Shown: in pieces, positions 18,366 through 27,980 of the stretch
Layout: each line of letters opens with the position of its first letter
Numbering within the stretch: position 1 is the first letter of the stretch
From: Mycobacterium colombiense CECT 3035
GTDB lineage: Bacteria > Actinomycetota > Actinomycetes > Mycobacteriales > Mycobacteriaceae
Length of the DNA stretch: 64,000 nucleotides
Direction: 5' to 3'
Assembly: GCF_002105755.1 (NCBI RefSeq)
Contig: NZ_CP020821.1
Coordinates: 434,001-498,000, forward strand
Program-made: the position numbers and the translations under genes
Notes under the pieces: model-generated
Databases searched by the model: none
What the model saw: only the letters and a program-made list of their open reading frames with translations
What the model was told of the DNA's origin: nothing

Positions 18366-19160
18366 ATGAGGACCACGAGCCACGACTACGATCGCCCACG
18401 CGCGCTGTACATGCCACGGACCCGCGGCGCGCTAACCGGGTTACTCCTGATTCTTCTGGGTGCGTGGGGTGCGCTGGTCCCGTTCTTCGGACCCAACATC
18501 GACTGGGCCTACATGGCCGACCCGGCATGGACCTGGACCACGGCCAAGGGCTGGCTCGAGGTGCTCCCCGGGGCCGCCGCGGCGGTCGGCGGGCTGCTGG
18601 TGCTGATGTCCAACAACCGCGCCAGCGCCGTGTTGGGCGGCTGGCTGGCGGTCGCCGGCGGCGCCTGGTTCGTGGTCGGCCGCCCGTTCGCGGCGACGCT
18701 CGGTATCGGTGACATCGGTCAACCGATGGCGGCGACGGACCTGAAACGAGCGCTGCTCGAGGTCACCTACTTCACCGGCCTGGGCGCCCTGATCGTGTTC
18801 CTGGGCGGTGCCGCGGTGGCGCGCCTGGCTGTTCGGCACGCGCGCGATGTCGTCGCGACGCAGCCGGCGCCGGTGGCGGGCGAGGCCGTTCCGGCGGCCC
18901 AACCGGCCATGTACGACGAGACCCGCGGTCCGGTGGGGGCGGACGCCATGGCGGCGCCCGCGAGCGCACCGGTGGCGGCCTGTTCCGTCGGCGCACCGGT
19001 GGCGGCCTGTTCCACCGGCACCATCACGCCGGCGCGTAGCGCGCAATCTCCTAGGCGGGAGGCACCGGTAGCCATTGGCTATCGGTGCCTTTTCGCGTCA
19101 GGCTGGCCCGGCTCACCGCCGGTCGGTAATGTTCAGCGGCCGGGACAAGCGAAAACGTGA
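18366..19160 (+). CDS. Four-helix membrane protein, paralog 1 (C-terminus probably frameshifted)
   Basis: Uncharacterised. Residues 15-160 form about four transmembrane helices (LTGLLLILLGAWGALVPF, GAAAAVGGLLVLMS, GWLAVAGGAWFVVG, GLGALIVFLGGAAVARL) and closely match the protein at 19711. As written the frame runs to 19160, straight through a strong terminator at 19060-19093. Adding one G to the G-run at 18934-18939 gives instead an ending RTGGGLFHRHHHAGA with a stop at 19037-19039, 20 bases before the terminator, and 224 residues, similar to the 230 of its paralog. I take 18366-19039 as the true gene. SigF-like promoter and a perfect Shine-Dalgarno upstream suggest a stress-induced envelope protein. 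Confidence 0.75.
   Translation: MRTTSHDYDRPRALYMPRTRGALTGLLLILLGAWGALVPFFGPNIDWAYMADPAWTWTTAKGWLEVLPGAAAAVGGLLVLMSNNRASAVLGGWLAVAGGAWFVVGRPFAATLGIGDIGQPMAATDLKRALLEVTYFTGLGALIVFLGGAAVARLAVRHARDVVATQPAPVAGEAVPAAQPAMYDETRGPVGADAMAAPASAPVAACSVGAPVAACSTGTITPARSAQSPRREAPVAIGYRCLFASGWPGSPPVGNVQRPGQAKT
18964..19013 (+). repeat. 27-base tandem duplication inside paralog 1
   Basis: A 23-base identical block starts at 18964 and again at 18991 (period 27, nine codons). In the repaired frame it encodes two copies of RTGGGLFR/H near the C-terminus. Confidence 0.8.
19060..19093 (+). terminator. Strong intrinsic terminator
   Basis: Arms 19060-19073 (AGGCACCGGTAGCC) and 19077-19090 (GGCTATCGGTGCCT) pair over 14 positions with one G-U, a 3-base loop and a TTTT tract at 19090-19093. 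Canonical T-tract terminators are uncommon in mycobacteria. It lies inside the open frame of the preceding gene, which is evidence that the frame should have stopped earlier. Confidence 0.85.
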
Positions 19161-19195
19161 CCCCGCTGGCGGGCCGCGACCGGCGAGGAGGAGCG

Positions 19196-19582
19196 ATGAT
19201 CGCCACCGCGTTGGTGTTCGCCGCACTGGCGGCGTTGCTACACGTCTACATCTTTGTGATCGAATCGTTGACCTGGACCTCCGAGCGCACCCGCGCCACC
19301 TTCGGCACCACCCCGGCCGAGGCGGAAACCACCAAGCTGCTCGCCTTCAACCAGGGCTTCTACAATTTGTTTCTCGCGATCGTCACCGGCGTGGGCATCG
19401 TCGCGGTTGCCTTGGGGCACACAGGGATTGGAGCGGCGCTGATCTTCGCGGGTGTCGGGTCGATGGCCGCGGCCGCGGTGGTGCTGATCGCGTCCGACCG
19501 CGAGAAGGCCCGCGCCGCCGCGACGCAGGGCACCTTCCCGGTGATCGCCATCGTTCTCCTGCTGCTCGGCCTTCAGCAGTAA
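19196..19582 (+). CDS. DUF1304 family small membrane protein
   Basis: 128 residues, four predicted helices. Family pattern: N-terminal helix then FVIESLTWTSERTRATFG, ETTKLLAFNQGFYNLFLA and a helical C-terminus. DUF1304 proteins have no known function. The ATG at 19196 follows GAGGAGGAG; an in-frame GTG at 19157 has no such site. It sits between two paralogous membrane proteins, which suggests a shared role in the envelope. Confidence 0.82.
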   Translation: MIATALVFAALAALLHVYIFVIESLTWTSERTRATFGTTPAEAETTKLLAFNQGFYNLFLAIVTGVGIVAVALGHTGIGAALIFAGVGSMAAAAVVLIASDREKARAAATQGTFPVIAIVLLLLGLQQ

Positions 19583-19639
19583 CACCAGTCCCAGCAGCCT
19601 CAAATGCCACTGCTACCGGTGGCTTTCGGCTTCCTCGTG

Positions 19640-19665
19640 GGTTAGTAGTGGAAGGCGCTGGGTAA
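19640..19665 (+). promoter_or_regulatory. SigF-like promoter of the second membrane paralog
   Basis: GGTTA at 19640 and GGGTAA at 19660 repeat the boxes and 15-base spacer found upstream of paralog 1. The predicted start is near 19673, about 38 bases before the ATG at 19711. Confidence 0.55.
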
Positions 19666-19710
19666 CCATCCCAGGCCGGAATTCAACCCGGTATTCAACG
19701 AGGGGATGTC

Positions 19711-20403
19711 ATGAAATACGCAGAGGACGGCCGACCCCGCGGGCTGAGTATGCCGCGCTCGCGCGGCGCGGTCAGCGGATTGCTCCTGGTCATTTTGGGA
19801 GCTTGGGGGGCGTTAATACCGTTTGTTGGTCCGCACTTCAATTTCGCCTACACACCGGACCGGGACTGGGCATGGAGCACGGCCCGGGGCTGGCTGGAGG
19901 TGGCGCCCGGGGCGGCCACCGTGCTGGGCGGTTTGCTCCTGATCGTCGCGGGCAACCGGGTCGCCGCCATGCTGGGCGGCTGGCTGGCCGTGCTGGCCGG
20001 CGCCTGGTTCGTGGTGGGCGGCCAGTTCGCCCCATTGCTGGGGATCGGCTCGGCCGGTGATCCGATCGCCGCGACCGACCGCAAGCGCGCGGTGCTCGAG
20101 GTCACCTACTTCTCGGGCCTGGGCGCGCTGATCATCTTCGTGGGGGGCGTTGTGCTGGCGCGCACCGCCGTGCGCCTCGCCAAAGACGTGCATCCGGTGG
20201 CGGGCGAACCCGTCGCCGCGGCGCCGGGCGTTGAGCCCTACCGGGACTCGGTCTACGAGCCCGCCGAGGTGTCCTCGGGCGCGCTGACCAAGCCGCGGTC
20301 CGCGGCGGACCCCGAGCCGAAGCGGGGCTGGCGCAAGAACCGCGCCGGTGCCGGGGCCGGGGCCAACGCCGCGTACCTGCGCTGGCCGCATCCGCAGCAG
20401 TAG
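19711..20403 (+). CDS. Four-helix membrane protein, paralog 2
   Basis: 230 residues, uncharacterised. It aligns with the protein at 18366 over the membrane part (SGLLLVILGAWGALIPFVGP, GWLEVAPGAATVLGG, GGWLAVLAGAWFVVGG, LEVTYFSGLGALIIFVGG); the tails differ. The shared aspartate/lysine loop IAATDRKRAVLEVTYF is the most conserved hydrophilic stretch. ATG follows GAGGGG at 19700. It ends 17 bases before a perfect terminator hairpin. Tandem duplication with parallel SigF-like promoters suggests gene amplification under stress control. Confidence 0.82.
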   Translation: MKYAEDGRPRGLSMPRSRGAVSGLLLVILGAWGALIPFVGPHFNFAYTPDRDWAWSTARGWLEVAPGAATVLGGLLLIVAGNRVAAMLGGWLAVLAGAWFVVGGQFAPLLGIGSAGDPIAATDRKRAVLEVTYFSGLGALIIFVGGVVLARTAVRLAKDVHPVAGEPVAAAPGVEPYRDSVYEPAEVSSGALTKPRSAADPEPKRGWRKNRAGAGAGANAAYLRWPHPQQ

Positions 20404-20420
20404 TTCGCACCTACCAATAG

Positions 20421-20455
20421 CAATCGCCCAGTCCCGCAACGGGACTGGGCGATTG
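20421..20455. terminator. Perfect 16-bp bidirectional terminator hairpin
   Basis: CAATCGCCCAGTCCCG (20421-20436) and its exact complement (20440-20455) enclose a CAA loop. It lies between the convergent ends of paralog 2 (20403) and the carboxylic acid reductase gene (20467), so it can serve both strands. Confidence 0.85.
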
Positions 20456-20466
20456 CGTTGTTGCCG

Positions 20467-23400
20467 TTACAGCAGTCCGAGCAACTGCAGGTTGGTGATG
20501 TACTTGACGATCACCGGCGCCGACACGTGCGGAATGTCTTTGTCGGGGCCGATCTTCGCTTCCTGCACCGCCGCGCGGAACACATCGGTGGGTGCCATCG
20601 AGCCGTTGATCGGCTTTTCCGGCTTCTGGTAGTTGTGCAGCAGCGGCAGCAGTGAGTACTGACGTTGCCGATCCGGCAGGGCCCGCAGCGAGGTCTCGAA
20701 CCGCCGCAGCCACTCGGAGTAATCCGGGATGCGCTCGATCGAGTACCCGGCCTCGACCAGCCAATCGATGTACTCGTCGAGTCCGATGCCGTCGTCGTAG
20801 GGGTTCATCACGTGGTAGGTCTGGAAACCGGTGTCGCTGTCGGTGATCTGGGTTCCCAGTGTCGAGATCGCCGCGGCGATGAACTCGACCGGCAGCCCGT
20901 CGTAGTGCGCCCGCTGCCGGTTGCCCTCGGCGTCGAGCTCGTAGAACGAACGCGGCGCGATACCGGTGGCCACCACGCTCAGCATCAGCCGGGTGAACAT
21001 GTCGGGCAGGTTGAGCTGTCCGGCGTAGGTGGTGTCGGCCAGGATCATGTCGCAGCGGAACACCGAGACCGGCAGGCCGCACAGGTCGTGTGCCTCACGC
21101 AGCAACACCTCGCCGGCCCACTTGCTGTTGCCGTAGCCGTTGGCGTAGTTGTCGTTGATCTCGCGGGTGGCGCTGATCTGCCGGATGTCGGCGTTCTCGA
21201 CGAACTTGCCGGGCTGGATCTGGTCGCCCACGCCGATCGTCGACACGTACGTGTACGGCTTTTGCTTGGACGTCAACGCGATGCGGATCAGCTCAGCGGT
21301 GCCCAGGGCGTTGGGCCCGAACAGCTCGCTGTAGGGCAGCACGTGGTTCACCAGCGCCGCCGGGTCGACGATGATGTCGACCGTGTCGGCCAGGCGCTGC
21401 CAGGTCTGCTGGTCGAGGCCCAGGTTGGCCTCGCCCTTGTCGCCCGCGATGACCTCGAGGTGATCAGCGGCCAACTCCTGGTAGTGCGCCAGCAGTGTCG
21501 GGTCGCCGCTGTCGAACGTCTTGTCCAGCCGGGCGCGCGCCTCCTCGTCGGAGCGGGCCCGCACCAGGGCGATGACCTTGCCGTCGACCATGTCCATCCG
21601 CTCGAGCCAGTCCAGCGCCAGGTAGCGGCCCAAAAATCCGGTCGCGCCGGTCAACAGCACGGTGCGCACCTCGGTCGACGGCTTCGGCAGGCTCGGCGCG
21701 CCGGCCAAAAGGGCCTCGTCGAGGAACTTGTCCAGCGTGAGGTCACCGGCGCGCACGGTGGTGGCGCCGCGTCCATGCACCGCGGCGAACGTCGGCCGCT
21801 TGGAGCCCTGCCGCTCGGCCTCGATGTAGGCGGCGATGGCCGCCAGGTCGTTGGCCGGGCTGACGATGACACCCACCGGGACGTCGACGTCGAAGATCTC
21901 GCGCAGCAGGTTGCCGAATGTCAACGCCGACAACGAGTCTCCACCCAGATCGGTGAAGTGGGCATCGCCGGACAGATCGCCGGTCGCGGCCCCCAGCATC
22001 GCGGCCGCAGCGCGGCTCACGGTCTGCAGCACCGGTGCCTGCGCGCCGCTGCGGCGCAGTTCGGCCAGCTCGTTGGCCTGACCCGCGGCCAGGTCGGCGT
22101 ACATCTGCTCGAGACGCTCGCCGTAATGCTGCTTCAGCTTCGGCCACGCCAGCTTGCGGATCCCGGTCAGCAGGCCGTTTTCCAACGTGAACGGGGTGGT
22201 CTCGATGATGAAATCGCGCGGCACCTCGTAGGACTGCAGCCCCGTCTCTTTGGCGACCTTCTGCAGCGAGTCGGCGATCTTCGGCTTGAGGGCCTCGATG
22301 TCGTTGTCCGCCAAGGCCTCTTCGGTCGGCACCACGACGGCCAGCAGGTAGGGCTGGGCGCTGTTGCCGTAGACGTAGATCTGGCGGATCAGCGGGCTGT
22401 TGCCGAACACCGCTTCGAGCTTGGCCAGCGTCACGAACTCACCCTGGGCCAGCTTGAGCACGTTGTTGCGGCGGTCGACATACACCAGCCGGTCCGGAGC
22501 GATCTCGGCGAACACGTCACCGGTGCGGTAGTAGCCGTCGTCGTCGAAAACGCCGGCGGTGGTCTCGGCGCGCTTGTAGTAGCCGGGGAACATGTTCTCG
22601 GTCCGCAGCAACAGCTCACCGCGCGGGTACGGGCGGTCGGTGCTGAAGTAACCCAGGTCCGGAACGTCGACCAGCTTGTAGTCGATCACCGGCGGACGCT
22701 GAATCTCCCCGTCGAACAACACCATTCCGGCCTCGGTCGAGCCGTAGCCGTCCATCAGGTGCATCTGCAGCAGCGACTCGGCCCACTTCTTCAACTCCGG
22801 TGAGGTGGGCGCGGAGCCCGTCATGGCGAAGATGAACCGCCCGCCCAGCAGGTACTGACGCTGTTCTTCCAGCACCTCGGCCTCGACCGCCTCGCGGTCG
22901 GCCCCGTCGGTCAGGCGGCGCTCGACCTGGCGCTGGAATTCGCCGTACAGCGTCTCCCAGATCCGCGGGACGAAGTTCATCTCGGTGGGCCGCACCAACT
23001 CGAGGTCCTCGAGCAGGGTGGACAGGTCACTGCGGGCCGCGAAGTAGGCGGTGCCGCCATTGCCCAACGTGCCGTAGAGGATGCCGCGGCCCATGACGTG
23101 GCTCATCGGCATGAAGTTGAGGGTGATCGACGCGGCGCTCTCGCCGAACCAGTTCTTGCTGCCGCGCCGCCACATCTTGCCGACGTTGCTCTGCGGGTAC
23201 ATCGCGCCCTTGGGCGCGCCGGTGCTGCCGGAGGTGTAGATCAGCAGCGCGAGGGAGTCCTCGTCGGTCTGCTGCTCGGGCACCGGGGGCAGGTCCTTGC
23301 CGCGCCGCAACACGTCGGCGAGCTGCTCGACGACCACGCCGATGCCGGCCAGCCGGGCCACGGCGCTTTCCACGGCCTCGCGCTGGTCGTCGACCTCGGG

Positions 23401-23979
23401 CTGGTAGTCGAACACGACCAGCCTGCCGGGCACGTGGTCGCCGGCCAGGATCAGCTCCACGGCGTCGGGCAGCTGGTTGACGCTCGAGGCGATCAGGCTG
23501 GGTTCGGTCTCGGCCACGATCGGCTGCAGCGACGAGAGCGCCGCGCTGGTCTGCAGCGGCACCGACACGGCACCGATGGTGCCCAGCGCGATGTCGATGG
23601 TGGCGTAGTCGACGCTGTTGAAGCCCAGCACGCAGACGCGGTCGCCGGGGCTCACCGAGTCACTGGCCCAGGCCCGGCCGAGGGCCGAAACCCGTTGGCC
23701 GAGTTCGCCATACGTGACGGTCTCGAAGCGGGGGAGCAGCTCGGCAGACGTCCGTCCGGTCTTGGCGTCCTTGACGAACTCCACCACCCGCTGGCCCAGC
23801 GCCGGCCGGTCGGCGTAGCCGTCCAGCACGGTCCGGATGATCTGCGGCAGCCGCAGACCGGGCTGTTCGGTGGCGGCGGTGATCGCCGGGTCCGGTCGGG
23901 TGGCGGCGAACTGGGGGTCGGTGGCAACCAGGTGCTCGATGCGGCGGTCGAGTTCTTCGTCGTGAATGGCAGTCGACAT
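20467..23979 (-). CDS. car: Carboxylic acid reductase (CAR, FadD9-type)
   Basis: 1170 residues. Order: ANL adenylation domain ([37 protein letters not shown]), phosphopantetheine carrier ([14 protein letters not shown], attachment serine near 679) and terminal thioester reductase ([14 protein letters not shown] near 778; catalytic [10 protein letters not shown]). It activates a carboxylic acid with ATP, loads it on the carrier arm and reduces it with NADPH to the aldehyde. It needs a phosphopantetheinyl transferase encoded elsewhere. Sequence resembles the M. avium-complex enzyme. The aminotransferase gene immediately upstream could convert the aldehyde onward. Confidence 0.95.
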   Translation of the reverse strand: MSTAIHDEELDRRIEHLVATDPQFAATRPDPAITAATEQPGLRLPQIIRTVLDGYADRPALGQRVVEFVKDAKTGRTSAELLPRFETVTYGELGQRVSALGRAWASDSVSPGDRVCVLGFNSVDYATIDIALGTIGAVSVPLQTSAALSSLQPIVAETEPSLIASSVNQLPDAVELILAGDHVPGRLVVFDYQPEVDDQREAVESAVARLAGIGVVVEQLADVLRRGKDLPPVPEQQTDEDSLALLIYTSGSTGAPKGAMYPQSNVGKMWRRGSKNWFGESAASITLNFMPMSHVMGRGILYGTLGNGGTAYFAARSDLSTLLEDLELVRPTEMNFVPRIWETLYGEFQRQVERRLTDGADREAVEAEVLEEQRQYLLGGRFIFAMTGSAPTSPELKKWAESLLQMHLMDGYGSTEAGMVLFDGEIQRPPVIDYKLVDVPDLGYFSTDRPYPRGELLLRTENMFPGYYKRAETTAGVFDDDGYYRTGDVFAEIAPDRLVYVDRRNNVLKLAQGEFVTLAKLEAVFGNSPLIRQIYVYGNSAQPYLLAVVVPTEEALADNDIEALKPKIADSLQKVAKETGLQSYEVPRDFIIETTPFTLENGLLTGIRKLAWPKLKQHYGERLEQMYADLAAGQANELAELRRSGAQAPVLQTVSRAAAAMLGAATGDLSGDAHFTDLGGDSLSALTFGNLLREIFDVDVPVGVIVSPANDLAAIAAYIEAERQGSKRPTFAAVHGRGATTVRAGDLTLDKFLDEALLAGAPSLPKPSTEVRTVLLTGATGFLGRYLALDWLERMDMVDGKVIALVRARSDEEARARLDKTFDSGDPTLLAHYQELAADHLEVIAGDKGEANLGLDQQTWQRLADTVDIIVDPAALVNHVLPYSELFGPNALGTAELIRIALTSKQKPYTYVSTIGVGDQIQPGKFVENADIRQISATREINDNYANGYGNSKWAGEVLLREAHDLCGLPVSVFRCDMILADTTYAGQLNLPDMFTRLMLSVVATGIAPRSFYELDAEGNRQRAHYDGLPVEFIAAAISTLGTQITDSDTGFQTYHVMNPYDDGIGLDEYIDWLVEAGYSIERIPDYSEWLRRFETSLRALPDRQRQYSLLPLLHNYQKPEKPINGSMAPTDVFRAAVQEAKIGPDKDIPHVSAPVIVKYITNLQLLGLL

Positions 23980-24131
23980 AAACAGATCCCTTGCAAATGA
24001 AAGTTAGCGAGTCAATGTGCGCTGTCCGCGCTGACACATAGAACGTTAGCTAAAGTAACGGTATTCCACCACGATCCGGCCTTTGTGGCGTTTGTGAGAT
24101 TGCCCACGCGGGGCGGGACGCTTCCCCAGTT

Positions 24132-25472
24132 CTAGAGGTCGCGCAGGAGCCCGCCGAGGATCTCGATGCCCTCGGCCAGTAGCTCGTCGCTGATGGTCAG
24201 CGGCGGCAGCAGCCGGATGATGTTGCCGTACATGCCACACGTCAGGACGATCACGCCGGCCGCGGCGGCCGCGACGGTCAGCTTCTGCGTCAGTTCCTTG
24301 TCGGGCTCGGCGGTTCCCGACTTCACCAGTTCGATGGCGATCATGGCGCCCCGACCGCGCACGTCGCCGATCCGGTCGTCGCCGGCCTGCAGGCGCAGCA
24401 GTGGCTCGGTGATCAGGCGTTCCAATTGCTGGGCCCTGGCGATCAACCCGTCGTTCTCGATCGTCTCGATGGTCGCCAACGCGGCCGCGCAAGCCAACGG
24501 GTTTCCGCCGAAGGTGCCACCCAAACCGCCGACGTGCGGCGCGTCCATGATCTGTGCCCGGCCGGTGACCGCCGACAGGGGCAGCCCGTCGGCGATGGCC
24601 TTGGCGGTGCAGATCAGGTCGGGCTCGATGCCCTCGTGCTCGCAGGCGAACATGGCGCCGGAGCGGGCGAACCCGGTTTGCACCTCGTCGGCGATGAACA
24701 CCACGTCGTTCTTGTGGCACCACGCCAGCAGCGTGGGCAGGAAGCCCTCGGCCGGCACGATGAACCCGCCCTCACCCTGGATGGGCTCGATGAGGAGGGC
24801 GGCCAGGTTGTCCGCGCCGATCTGGCTGTCGATGACGTTGATGGTGCGCGCGGCGGCCTTTTCCCCGTCGGTGGCCAGCTCTTTGTCGATCAGCCCGTCC
24901 CGGTACGGATAGGACAGCGGCGCGCGGTAGACCTCCGGCGCGAACGGGCCGAAGCCGCTCTTGTAGGGGGCCGACTTGGCGGTCAGTGCCATGGTCAGGT
25001 TGGTGCGGCCGTGGTAGGCGTGGTTGAACGCCACCACGGCGGGCTTGCGGGTGTACGCGCGCGCGACCTTGATGGCATTCTCGACCGCCTCGGCGCCGGA
25101 GTTGAACAGCACCGAACGCTTCTCACCCGACCCCGGGGTGATCCGGTTGAGCGTCTCGGCGACGGCGACGTAGGACTCATACGGCGTCACCATGAAGCAC
25201 GTGTGGGTGAACTCGGCCACCTGCGCGCGCACCGCGTCGACCACCCGGGGCGACGAGTTGCCGATGGTGGTCACCGCGATGCCGGAACCGAGGTCGATCA
25301 GCCGGTTGCCGTCGACGTCCTCGATGATGCCGCCGCCGGCGCGCTTCACGAAGACCGGCACCGACACGTTCACCGCGCGCGACACCGCCGCCGCCCGGCG
25401 TTTGGTCAGTTCCAGCGACGCCGGACCGGGGATCTCGGTGACCAGCTGGCGAGTCTGCTCGAGGCTGGCCAC
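24132..25472 (-). CDS. gabT: 4-aminobutyrate-type aminotransferase
   Basis: A 446-residue class III PLP-dependent aminotransferase transferring an omega-amino group, classically from 4-aminobutyrate to 2-oxoglutarate, giving succinate semialdehyde. Visible: LFNSGAEAVENAIKVAR (cofactor phosphate), FNHAYHGRTN, EPIQGEGG, FIADEVQTGFARSG and the Schiff-base lysine in CTAKAIADGLPLSAVTG. GTG at 25472 (MASLEQ) is preferred; GTG 25475 is adjacent, and GGGGAGGAG lies just upstream. The 152-base gap before car contains two GTTAGC repeats. Confidence 0.93.
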   Translation of the reverse strand: MASLEQTRQLVTEIPGPASLELTKRRAAAVSRAVNVSVPVFVKRAGGGIIEDVDGNRLIDLGSGIAVTTIGNSSPRVVDAVRAQVAEFTHTCFMVTPYESYVAVAETLNRITPGSGEKRSVLFNSGAEAVENAIKVARAYTRKPAVVAFNHAYHGRTNLTMALTAKSAPYKSGFGPFAPEVYRAPLSYPYRDGLIDKELATDGEKAAARTINVIDSQIGADNLAALLIEPIQGEGGFIVPAEGFLPTLLAWCHKNDVVFIADEVQTGFARSGAMFACEHEGIEPDLICTAKAIADGLPLSAVTGRAQIMDAPHVGGLGGTFGGNPLACAAALATIETIENDGLIARAQQLERLITEPLLRLQAGDDRIGDVRGRGAMIAIELVKSGTAEPDKELTQKLTVAAAAAGVIVLTCGMYGNIIRLLPPLTISDELLAEGIEILGGLLRDL

Positions 25473-25693
25473 CACATAACTCCTCCCCGCGGCGCGCGTG
25501 TCACGTCGCATCAAAAGCCTATCGACCTTGGCGCCGGCGGGCACTCCGTGCACCGTGGCGGTCGGCCGTGACCCGCGGCCTGCCAGACTGAACGGGCACA
25601 CTGGACCGTTACGAGGTGCGCGACGCTCGAGTCGTACCGGCACCCAGCCACCAGGAAAGCCCCGATAATTTACGACGAAAGACAGGCGCGTCC

Positions 25694-26020
25694 ATGCAAA
25701 GTTTGATCCTGTTCCTGCCGTTCCTGCTCATCATGGGCGGGTTCATGTACTTGGCGTCGCGCCGCCAGAAGCGCGCGATGCAGGCCACCATCGACCTGCA
25801 CGAGTCGCTGCGTCCGGGCGACCGGGTGCACACCACGTCGGGCCTTCAGGCCACCGTCGTCGCGATCACCGACGAAAACGTCGACCTGGAGATCTCACCC
25901 GGCGTGGTGACCACCTGGATGAAGCTCGCGATCCGCGACCGGATCCTGCCCGACGACGACGAAGACCTGGCCGACGGCGAGGACTCCGCCGACGAGGGCT
26001 CGATCAGCAAGGATCTCTGA
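25694..26020 (+). CDS. yajC: Preprotein translocase subunit YajC
   Basis: 108 residues: one N-terminal transmembrane helix (SLILFLPFLLIMGGFMYLA), basic ASRRQKRAMQ and a small cytoplasmic domain (LRPGDRVHTTSGLQATVVAI, then SPGVVTTWMKLAIRDRIL), with an acidic tail. It associates with SecDF. I chose ATG 25694; upstream in-frame codons lack similarity. Head of the sec cluster. Confidence 0.93.
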   Translation: MQSLILFLPFLLIMGGFMYLASRRQKRAMQATIDLHESLRPGDRVHTTSGLQATVVAITDENVDLEISPGVVTTWMKLAIRDRILPDDDEDLADGEDSADEGSISKDL

Positions 26021-26075
26021 CGGGGATTCCGCTCCGTCCCTGGACCGCTTGCGCAACGGGCGAGTGGGGGCCACG

Positions 26076-26081
26076 TAGGCT
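26076..26081 (+). promoter_or_regulatory. Possible -10 for secD-secF
   Basis: TAGGCT, 44 bases before the secD GTG. It fits the TANNNT pattern and the TAG-CT type seen upstream of other genes here. No clear -35. Confidence 0.3.
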
Positions 26082-26124
26082 CTGTCCGGGGTAACTAACC
26101 GATTCTCGAGGAGATAGAAGGAAC

Positions 26125-27977
26125 GTGGCATCGTCTTCGGCGCCGGTGCACCCTGCCCGCTACCTGTCGGTCTTCTTGTTATTGCTCGTCGGCGTGTACC
26201 TGCTGGTGTTTCTCACCGGGGACAAGCGGGCCGCCCCAAGCTGGGTATCGACCTGCAGGGCGGCACCCGCGTCACGCTGACCGCGCGGACCCCGGACGGC
26301 TCCAAGCCCAGCCGTGAGGCGTTGGCGCAGGCCCAGCAGATCATCGGCGCCCGGGTCAACGGGCTTGGCGTCTCCGGTTCGGAGGTCGTCGTCGACGGCG
26401 ACAACCTGATCATCACGGTTCCCGGGAACGACGGCAACGAGGCACGCAACCTGGGCCAGACCGCCCGCCTCTACATCCGGCCGGTGCTCAACTCGATGCC
26501 GGCCCAGAGCGCCGAGCCCAAGCCGCCGGCGCGCCAGCCCGCCGGCGGTCAGCCGGCTCCCGGTCAGCCGGCTCCCGGTCAGCCCGCTCCGGGCCAGCCC
26601 GCTCCGGGCCAGCCGGCTCCGGGTCAGCCCGCCCCCGCCCAGCCGGCCCCGCTCAGCCCGCTCCGGGCCACCCGGGCGCTCAGCCGCGGCCGTATCCGCA
26701 GGACCCGCCGCCGACGCCCAGCCCCGCACCGGCTCCCGCACCCGGCGCTCCCGCACCGGCGCCCGCACCCGGCGCGCCAGCGCCGGCGCCCGCACCCGGC
26801 GCACCGGCCGGCGAGGCCCGCCCGCCGAAGCGCCCGCGCCCCCGACCCGCGCAAGGAACTCGCCGAGCGCATCGCCGACGAGAAGAAGTGGCGCCAGAGC
26901 ACCCGTCAGGGCATCCAGTTCCTCGCCCTGCAGTTCCAGGCGACGCGCTGCGACAAGGAAGACATCCTGGCCGGCAACGACGATCCCGCCCAGCCGCTGA
27001 TCACCTGCTCGACCGACCACAAGGTCGCCTACCTGCTGGGCCCGTCGATCATCAGCGGTGACCAGATCCAGGACGCCAGCGCGAGCCAGAACCAGCGCGG
27101 CATCGGCTACGTCGTCGACCTGCAGTTCAAATCCGCGGCGGCCAACACCTGGGCCGACTTCACCGCCGCCCACATCGGTACCCAGACCGCATTCACCCTG
27201 GACTCGCAGGTCGTCAGCGCACCGATGATCCAGGAAGCCATTCCCGGCGGACGGACCCAGATCAGCGGCGGCGACCCGCCGTTCACCGCCGCCACCGCCA
27301 AGCAGCTGGCCAACGTCCTCAAATACGGCTCGCTGCCGCTGTCCTTCGAATCGTCGGAGGCCCAAACCGTCTCGGCGACACTGGGATTGACCTCGCTGCG
27401 GGCCGGACTGGTCGCGGGCGCGATCGGCCTGATCCTGGTGCTGCTGTACTCGCTGCTCTACTACCGGGTGCTGGGACTGCTCACGGCGCTGTCGCTGGGC
27501 GCTTCCGGGGCAATGATTTTCGCGATCCTGGTGATCCTGGGCCGCCAGATCAACTACACGCTGGACCTGGCCGGCATCGCGGGTCTGATCATCGGTATCG
27601 GCACCACCGCCGACTCGTTCGTCGTCTTCTTCGAGCGCATCAAAGACGAGATCCGCGAAGGCCGTTCGTTCCGATCGGCGGTGCCGCGAGGGTGGACGCG
27701 GGCCCGCAAGACGATCGTGTCGGGTAACGCCGTCACCTTCCTGGCCGCCGCGGTGCTCTACGCGCTGGCCATCGGCCAGGTGCGCGGATTCGCCTTCACG
27801 CTGGGCCTCACCACGGTCCTCGACATCGTGGTGGTGTTCCTGGTGACCTGGCCGCTGGTGTACCTGGCGTCCAAGTCCCCGACGCTGGCAAAGCCGGCCT
27901 ACAACGGCCTGGGCGCCGTTCAGCGGGTCGCCCGCGAACGCCGGGCTTCGGCGCAGGTCAAGACGGGACGGGGATAA
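26125..27977 (+). pseudogene. secD: Protein translocase subunit SecD, several frameshifts in this sequence
   Basis: RND-type partner of SecYEG that uses the proton gradient to pull proteins outward. The GTG at 26125 starts the first helix ([20 protein letters not shown]); the frame then breaks at CCCC 26234-26237. One extra C gives [19 protein letters not shown] second loss at 26651/26652 interrupts a 15-base GQPAP repeat, and two more (near 26825 and in C5 at 26839-26843) restore the frame to [14 protein letters not shown]. The C-terminal helices and the D4-type motif [29 protein letters not shown] are intact. Repaired length is about 618 residues with a long Pro-rich linker. SecD should be essential, so these are almost surely errors. 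Confidence 0.9.
26547..26651 (+). repeat. 15-base tandem repeat in the SecD linker
   Basis: Seven units of GGTCAGCCGGCTCCC-type sequence encode [10 protein letters not shown]. An eighth unit begins at 26652 but lacks its first G, marking one of the frame breaks. The number of units is likely to vary between strains. Confidence 0.85.
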
Positions 27978-27980
27978 CGC

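Noticed and set aside
20665..22803. 712-codon plus-strand open frame over car
   Set aside because: Antisense shadow; the minus strand has an uninterrupted three-domain CAR.
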